DNA from: an uncultured Clostridia bacterium
GTDB taxonomy: Bacteria; Bacillota; Clostridia; Oscillospirales; Acutalibacteraceae
Assembly (NCBI GenBank): GCA_937896885.1
Contig: CALBNX010000027.1
Location: forward strand, 1 to 28,997
Length of the DNA stretch: 28,997 nt
Direction: 5' to 3'
Position numbers and translations under genes: made by a program. Positions 24,443 to 28,997 of the stretch are shown here, piece after piece. The notes beneath the pieces were generated by a model. That model ran no database searches, had not been told where the DNA came from, and saw only the letters and a program-made list of their open reading frames with translations. The number at the start of each line of letters is the position of its first letter. The first letter of the stretch is position 1.

Positions 24443-26395
24443 TTAAAAGCAACTTTTTATTATGTCTATTACCTTTTGTTGCTGTTCAACTGTCATTTTA
24501 ATATCTGATGGGAGACAAATTCCTCTTGCGAAAATATCTTCGCCCACATTGTCCCCTGCTGTAATGAAATCATTGTCAGCATAAACAGGTTGCATATGCA
24601 TAGGTTTCCAGATGGGTCTTGACTCAATATTATATTTTTCAAGCTCAAGACGGAGTTTTTCAGGTGTAGCCTTGTCCATAGCATCTGCATTAATAGTAAG
24701 ACAACTAAGCCAGAAATTAGGTTCCATATTATCAATATATGGGTTCATTTCAATCGGACAATCACGAAGTCCTTCTTTATATCTTTCATAAATTGCTTTT
24801 TTAAGTGCCTTATGCTCTTCAAGGTGAAGAAGCTGTCCTCTACCGATACCTGCCACTATATTACTCATTCTGTAATTGTAGCCAGTTTCACTGTGTTGAT
24901 ACCAAGGTGCTGGGTCCCTTGCTTGAGTTGCCCAAAAACGAGCCTTTTTAATTGCATCTTCGTCATCTGACAAGAGCATTCCTCCACCTGAAGTGGTTAT
25001 AATTTTATTTCCATTAAAACTAATTGCATTGTACTTGCCGAAAGTACCTGTTTGTTTACCTTTATATGTAGCAGAAAGTGATTCGGCGGCATCTTCAATA
25101 AACACAACACCATATTCGTCGCAAAGTTCTTTTATTTCATCAATCTTTGCAGGTGTGCCATAAAGATATACACAAATTACCGCTTTAACCCTTCCCTTGT
25201 ATTTTTCAAGAGCTATTTTCAGTGCCTTAGGGTCCATATTCCAAGTGTCCCTCTCACTATCAACAAACACCTGTACACCTTTTTCATAAGAAACAGGGTT
25301 AACTGTTGCGGCAAAGGTTAAGTCAGAGCAAAGAACAATATCTCCTTGTTTTACACCTGCGAGTTTAATTGCAAGGTGCAAAGCAGCTGTACCTGCATTA
25401 AGGGCGGCTGCGTAGCCCACACCTAAATACTCTGCCATTTCATTTTCAAAGCCATCAACATTAAAGCCCAATGGTGCAACCCAGTTTTTATCAAAAGCTT
25501 CTTGCACGAACTTTATTTCTTCACCGTGCATTGTTGGTGTTGCTAACCATATTTTTTCGTTTGTTGTCTTACTTGCTTTTATCTGCTTAACAATTTCGTT
25601 TACTTTTTCTTCAACTATTTTATGATTCTCTGCATATTGCTCTGCTGAATATTGTGCAACTTCTTTTTCCTTTGCACGGATATCCTGAACACCTTTAATA
25701 AAAACATCTTCTACATCTTTAGGATTTTCGACTCTGTTTGCATCACAAAAACCACGAGACAAAATTGCCATTTGTGAGCCCAATGCATAATGCTCTGTGA
25801 TAATGTGTTCAGCAGGTAATTTGCCATAACCTACACGAGCAATTCCGCCAAACCCAAATTTGATACCTTTGTTTCGAAATTTTTCAGCCAGGCTATGTAC
25901 TTTTCCGTCGACAAGCAATTCAAACATAAAGTCTTGTCCATAAGCCAAATGCAAATCGTTAAGACCTATATGAATTTCGTCAATGCCCTTGACTTCAAGA
26001 ATATCGTCGATATTTTCATAAGCTTCTTTCGTTTCTACCAGTGCAATCGTTTTTACTCTGCCACCAACATATTCAACGAACTTTTCAACTTCTTCACGAG
26101 TTTTGAAATATGGGAGCATAATAACATCTGCACCTGCTTCAATAACCTGTTCAATTTCATCTTTTGAATTTTCGTTCATGTGGTTAATTCGCACCTGTAA
26201 TTCAGCAGTTGTTACAACGGGACGAATCCTTTTAGTATCTTCAATCGTATGACTTGATTGAACAGTATCCATTCCACCTTGACGAAGTTCTTTGTCAAGG
26301 CTTTCCATATCAACCCAGATTCTATCAACACCTGCTCTTTGTGCAATTTGTGCAATCTGAGGATTATTTGTAATATACATCAATGTCATTGGCAT
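24443..26395 (-). CDS. Fusion: HpcH/HpaI-type aldolase domain plus DegT/DnrJ/EryC1 sugar aminotransferase
   Basis: A 650-residue two-domain protein, first gene of the operon. Residues 1 to about 225 form an HpcH/HpaI aldolase/citrate lyase-type barrel: RIWVDMES, LQVRIN (Arg69), GADVIMLPYFKTREEVEKF, IALVETKEAYENI (Glu121) and HIGLNDLHLAYG (Asp147). Glu121 and Asp147 have the same 26-residue spacing as the metal ligands of HpaI; the HpaI active-site His is Ser32 here. A charged helical linker spans about 240-280. Residues 281-650 are a PLP aminotransferase of the DegT family (PglE/ArnB type): FVDSERDTWNMD, FIEDAAESL (Asp435), SFNGNKIITTSGGG with the PLP lysine Lys464. The aminotransferase should make a 4-amino sugar from a 4-keto UDP-sugar; the aldolase role is unknown. 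The ATG at 26395 is chosen because AGAAGGT lies 6 bases upstream; an in-frame ATG at 26425 has none. Confidence 0.85.
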   Translation of the reverse strand: MPMTLMYITNNPQIAQIAQRAGVDRIWVDMESLDKELRQGGMDTVQSSHTIEDTKRIRPVVTTAELQVRINHMNENSKDEIEQVIEAGADVIMLPYFKTREEVEKFVEYVGGRVKTIALVETKEAYENIDDILEVKGIDEIHIGLNDLHLAYGQDFMFELLVDGKVHSLAEKFRNKGIKFGFGGIARVGYGKLPAEHIITEHYALGSQMAILSRGFCDANRVENPKDVEDVFIKGVQDIRAKEKEVAQYSAEQYAENHKIVEEKVNEIVKQIKASKTTNEKIWLATPTMHGEEIKFVQEAFDKNWVAPLGFNVDGFENEMAEYLGVGYAAALNAGTAALHLAIKLAGVKQGDIVLCSDLTFAATVNPVSYEKGVQVFVDSERDTWNMDPKALKIALEKYKGRVKAVICVYLYGTPAKIDEIKELCDEYGVVFIEDAAESLSATYKGKQTGTFGKYNAISFNGNKIITTSGGGMLLSDDEDAIKKARFWATQARDPAPWYQHSETGYNYRMSNIVAGIGRGQLLHLEEHKALKKAIYERYKEGLRDCPIEMNPYIDNMEPNFWLSCLTINADAMDKATPEKLRLELEKYNIESRPIWKPMHMQPVYADNDFITAGDNVGEDIFARGICLPSDIKMTVEQQQKVIDIIKSCF

Positions 26396-26455
26396 ATTTT
26401 TACCTTCTTTTCGGTTAATAAGCATAATAACTCATAATAGAGTATGTTCTAAAAT

Positions 26456-26484
26456 ATTATACTCTTATACCATATAAAAGTCAA
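26456..26484 (-). promoter_or_regulatory. Main promoter of the polysaccharide operon
   Basis: Minus strand: TTGACT (26479-26484), a 17-base spacer, TATAAT (26456-26461). It predicts a start near 26449 and a leader of about 54 bases before the first gene. I found no comparably good promoter inside the 22-kb operon, where gaps are mostly below 60 bases. Confidence 0.75.
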
Positions 26485-26584
26485 TGAAATTCAACGGTAA
26501 AAAGAGATTTTGTTTAGATAAAAAATGCACAAAATTTTTTCTGATTTTTTTACGATTTTTTGTTTATATGCAAAATGTTTTTCA

Positions 26585-26614
26585 TTGACTTTTTTGGGCA
26601 GTTTATTATATAAT
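26585..26614 (+). promoter_or_regulatory. Promoter of the cofE-like/guaA pair
   Basis: TTGACT (26585-26590), an 18-base spacer, TATAAT (26609-26614). It would start transcription near 26621 and leave a leader of about 96 bases before the ATG at 26717. Confidence 0.65.
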
Positions 26615-26716
26615 AGTGTGTAATTTTTAATATTCGGCAAATAGGGGCTTTTTTAAAGCTTGTTTGCGTGGTCTGTTGAAATTTACTTTTGTATTTTTTA
26701 TATTGGAGAGATATAT

Positions 26717-27907
26717 ATGGAAAGAAAAGTAGGTACAGTTTCAAGAGGTATTCGTTGTCCTATTATCAGACAGGGTGATGACCTTGTTGACATTGCTGTA
26801 ACAAGTGTGCTTGAAGCAGCAGAGAGCGAAGGCTTCGAAATGCGTGACAGAGACGTTGTTTCTCTTACAGAATCAATCGTAGCTCGTGCACAAGGCAACT
26901 ATGCATCAGTTGATGATATCGCTGCTGATGTTAAAGCAAAACTCGGTGGTGGCACAATTGGTGTTATTTTCCCAATTTTGTCAAGAAACCGCTTTGCAAT
27001 CTGTCTTCGTGGTATTGCTAAAGGTGCAAAGAAAGTTGTTCTTATGCTCAGCTACCCAAGTGACGAAGTTGGTAACTCACTCGTAACTCTCGACCAGGTT
27101 GACGAAGCAGGAATTAACCCTTATTCAGATGTTCTTGATGAAGCAAAATACAGAGAACTTTTTGGTGAAAACAAGCACGAATTCACAGGTGTTGACTATG
27201 TAGCATACTACTCAGACATCATTAAAGAATCAGGTGCAGAAGCTGAAATCATCTTTGCAAATCAACCAAAAACAATTCTCAACTATACAGATTGCGTTCT
27301 CACTTGTGACATTCACACAAGAGCTCGCACAAAGAGAATTCTTAAAGCTGCAGGTGCTAAAGTTGTTTGCGGACTTGACGATATTCTAAATGCTCCTGTA
27401 AATGGTAGTGGTTGCAACGAAAAATATGGTCTTCTTGGTTCAAACAAATCAACAGAAGATACAGTTAAACTCTTCCCAAGAGAATGTCAGGGACTCGTTG
27501 AAGATATTCAGGCTGAATTCTTAAAGAGAACAGGCAAGCACATTGAAGTTATGGTTTATGGCGACGGTGCATTCAAGGACCCACAGGGTAAAATTTGGGA
27601 ACTTGCTGACCCAGTTGTATCCCCTGCTCATACAAGCGGACTTATCGGTACACCTAACGAATTAAAGCTCAAATATCTTGCTGATAACGACTTCAAAGGA
27701 CTTTCAGGCGCTGAACTCAAAGAAGCAATTTCAAAGAGCATTAAAGCTAAGAATGATAACCTTGTTGGTAATATGGCATCTCAGGGTACAACTCCTCGTC
27801 AGCTTACTGACCTTATTGGTTCACTTTGCGACCTTACAAGTGGTTCAGGTGACAAGGGTACTCCAATCATTCTCGTTCAGGGATATTTCGATAACTATAC
27901 AGACTAA
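26717..27907 (+). CDS. CofE-like protein (coenzyme F420-0:L-glutamate ligase family)
   Basis: A 396-residue soluble protein. The N-terminal part has the CofE/FbiB ligase pattern: VGTVSRGIRCPIIRQGDDLVDIAV, then DRDVVSLTESIVARAQGNY (cf. GDVVVVTQKIVSKAEGR). DCVLTCDIHTRAR and VYGDGAFKDPQG are conserved-looking later motifs. CofE adds L-glutamate to F420-0 using GTP. At 396 residues this protein is much longer than archaeal CofE (about 250), and no other F420 gene is in the window, so the substrate may differ. The ATG at 26717 has GGAGAG 6 bases upstream. The stop is 26 bases before the GMP synthase start, so the two are probably co-transcribed. Confidence 0.7.
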   Translation: MERKVGTVSRGIRCPIIRQGDDLVDIAVTSVLEAAESEGFEMRDRDVVSLTESIVARAQGNYASVDDIAADVKAKLGGGTIGVIFPILSRNRFAICLRGIAKGAKKVVLMLSYPSDEVGNSLVTLDQVDEAGINPYSDVLDEAKYRELFGENKHEFTGVDYVAYYSDIIKESGAEAEIIFANQPKTILNYTDCVLTCDIHTRARTKRILKAAGAKVVCGLDDILNAPVNGSGCNEKYGLLGSNKSTEDTVKLFPRECQGLVEDIQAEFLKRTGKHIEVMVYGDGAFKDPQGKIWELADPVVSPAHTSGLIGTPNELKLKYLADNDFKGLSGAELKEAISKSIKAKNDNLVGNMASQGTTPRQLTDLIGSLCDLTSGSGDKGTPIILVQGYFDNYTD

Positions 27908-27933
27908 TTTAATATAAAATGGAGGAATTCAAA

Positions 27934-28935
27934 ATGGATAGCAATGTTAGACCCGAATCAATGGAAAGAATTACCACCAAAGCGTTAGCAGATGCTTTTA
28001 TTGAAGAACAGATTAAGGCTGTTCGCGAGCAGGTTGGCGACAAAAAAGTTCTTCTCGCACTCTCCGGCGGTGTTGACTCATCAGTTGTTGCTGCTCTTCT
28101 CATTAAAGCAATCGGCAAACAGTTAGTTTGTGTTCACGTTAATCACGGTCTTATGAGAAAGAACGAAAGCGAAAATGTTATTGAAGTTTTCGGCAAAGAG
28201 CTCGACGCAAACCTTATTTATGTTGATGCTACTGACCGTTTTCTTGACCTTCTTGCAGGTGTTAGTGAACCTGAAAAGAAAAGAAAGATTATCGGTGCAG
28301 AATTTATAAACGTGTTCGCTGACGAAGCAAGAAAACTTGAGGGTGTAGAATTCCTTGCACAAGGCACAATCTACCCTGACATTCTTGAAAGTTTCAAACA
28401 AGCAGAAGGCAAAAAAGCAGTTAAATCTCACCACAATGTTGGCGGACTTCCTGAAGACCTTAACTTCTCACTTGTTGAACCAATCAAACTTCTCTTCAAA
28501 GATGAAGTTCGTGTAGTTGGTGAGGCTCTTGGTCTTCCACACGCTATGGTTTATCGTCAGCCATTCCCAGGCCCTGGTCTTGGTGTTCGTTGCCTTGGTG
28601 CAATCACTCGCGACAGACTCCATGCCCTTCGTGAAGCAGATGCAATTCTTCGTGAAGAATTTGACAACTGCGGTCTTGCTGAAAAGGTTTGGCAGTATTT
28701 TATTGCTGTGCCTGATGTTAAGAGCGTTGGTGTTAAGGACGAAAGCCGTTATGAAGGCTGGCCAGCAATCATCCGTGCAGTAAATACTAAAGACGCTATG
28801 AGTGCTACCATCGAAGAAATTCCTTATGCAGTTCTTCATAAGATTACAGACAGAATCACACACGAAGTTGACGGCATCAACCGTGTGCTCTACGACCTTA
28901 CTCCAAAGCCAATTGGAACTATTGAGTGGGAATAA
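27934..28935 (+). CDS. guaA: GMP synthase, stand-alone ATP-pyrophosphatase subunit
   Basis: A 333-residue protein covering only the ATP-PPase and dimerisation domains of GMP synthase, which converts XMP to GMP. LLALSGGVDSSVV (residues 40-52) is the P-loop-like motif; AQGTIYPDILES, RQPFPGPGLGVRCLG and the C-terminal YDLTPKPIGTIEWE are hallmark GuaA motifs. The N-terminal glutamine amidotransferase domain of about 200 residues, present in most bacterial GuaA, is absent, as in archaeal GuaAb. The upstream gene is intact and unrelated, so this is not a truncation. The ATG at 27934 is preceded by GGAGG at 27921-27925 with an 8-base gap; an in-frame ATG at 27919 overlaps that site. A separate amidotransferase subunit must be encoded outside the window, or free ammonia is used. 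Confidence 0.92.
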   Translation: MDSNVRPESMERITTKALADAFIEEQIKAVREQVGDKKVLLALSGGVDSSVVAALLIKAIGKQLVCVHVNHGLMRKNESENVIEVFGKELDANLIYVDATDRFLDLLAGVSEPEKKRKIIGAEFINVFADEARKLEGVEFLAQGTIYPDILESFKQAEGKKAVKSHHNVGGLPEDLNFSLVEPIKLLFKDEVRVVGEALGLPHAMVYRQPFPGPGLGVRCLGAITRDRLHALREADAILREEFDNCGLAEKVWQYFIAVPDVKSVGVKDESRYEGWPAIIRAVNTKDAMSATIEEIPYAVLHKITDRITHEVDGINRVLYDLTPKPIGTIEWE

Positions 28936-28997
28936 TCAACGTTAAAGCAGACAATTTCCTTTATCTTCAAAAAGGCAAATTCGTTTATCCTCTAAAC
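28926..28997 (+). other. Possible start of a further ORF at the window edge
   Basis: A frame from a GTG at 28926, overlapping the end of guaA, is open to the window end (24 codons, reading INVKADNFLYLQKGKFVYPL in part). There is only a weak GGA upstream and too little sequence to name it. It may be chance. Confidence 0.2.

Larger units (their letters stand above)
26426..26716. other. Divergent intergenic region between the polysaccharide operon and the cofE-like gene
   Basis: About 290 bases without a gene. It holds the leftward operon promoter (26456-26484) and the rightward promoter (26585-26614). The 95 bases between their -35 boxes are very AT-rich with runs of T and A (about 26510-26580), but I see no clear operator palindrome. 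The rightward leader (about 26621-26716) has a short possible hairpin GCTTT/AAAGC and no recognised riboswitch. Confidence 0.6.

Noticed and set aside
27919..27933. Reading the GMP synthase as a decayed full-length gene
   Set aside because: The upstream region is an intact unrelated gene with its own stop, followed by a clean ribosome site; no remnant of an amidotransferase domain is present.
1..28997. CRISPR arrays, tRNA or rRNA genes, insertion sequences, integrases or attachment sites
   Set aside because: None seen: no regularly spaced repeats, no transposase-like frames and no clover-leaf-like segments noticed on reading. A tRNA or repeat search program was not available to confirm this.

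Overview
The window reads as chromosomal DNA of an AT-rich, low-GC Gram-positive bacterium, most likely an anaerobic gut-type member of the Clostridia (Oscillospiraceae/Ruminococcaceae-like). The reasons are near-consensus sigma-A promoters, AGGAG-type ribosome binding sites, compact short-stem terminators, a stand-alone GMP synthase ATPase subunit, a long CofE-like protein, and a Wzx/Wzy-type surface polysaccharide operon without lipid A genes. The taxon is inferred from gene style, not from a marker gene.

Left part (1-4213). This holds a pyrimidine salvage group: the 5' end of upp (leftward), a divergent DUF523/TudS-like gene, and an NCS2 uracil permease preceded by a leader with an intrinsic terminator and a possible competing antiterminator. 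A terminator and a consensus promoter then lead into a two-gene unit with a 4-base overlap: a PF14907-type nucleotidyltransferase and a soluble S24/S26-like peptidase. A bidirectional terminator at about 4180-4213 closes both this unit and the large operon arriving from the right.

Middle part (4221-26395, all leftward). This is a tightly packed 19-gene surface polysaccharide operon with one strong promoter found at its head (26456-26484). In transcription order: an HpcH/HpaI aldolase-aminotransferase fusion, a PglC-like phosphoglycosyl transferase, a PglD/NeuD-like acetyltransferase, a GT4 fused to a degenerate 2-hydroxyacid dehydrogenase, a GT2, a GT-B glycosyltransferase, an acyltransferase-3, a GT4, a Wzy-like polymerase, a GT-A glycosyltransferase, LicD, a Wzx flippase, another GT-A glycosyltransferase, CapE, an acyltransferase-3, CapF, a GT2, an acyltransferase-3 and CapG. 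The picture is of a repeat unit started on undecaprenyl phosphate by the PglC-like enzyme, perhaps with an amino- or bacillosamine-like sugar. It would be extended by about seven glycosyltransferases, contain N-acetyl-L-fucosamine made by CapE/F/G, be decorated by O-acyl groups and a LicD-type phospho-substituent, and be flipped and polymerised by Wzx/Wzy. No chain-length regulator, tyrosine kinase or PglF-type dehydratase is in the window.

Right part (26426-28997). A divergent intergenic region leads to a rightward pair: a CofE-like (F420-0:L-glutamate ligase family) protein and the stand-alone ATP-pyrophosphatase subunit of GMP synthase.

The most unusual points are the two domain fusions close to the operon head (one with its catalytic residues lost and an internal Shine-Dalgarno site at the junction), the upp/TudS-like/uracil permease grouping with its unassigned leader RNA, and the nucleotidyltransferase-peptidase pair.
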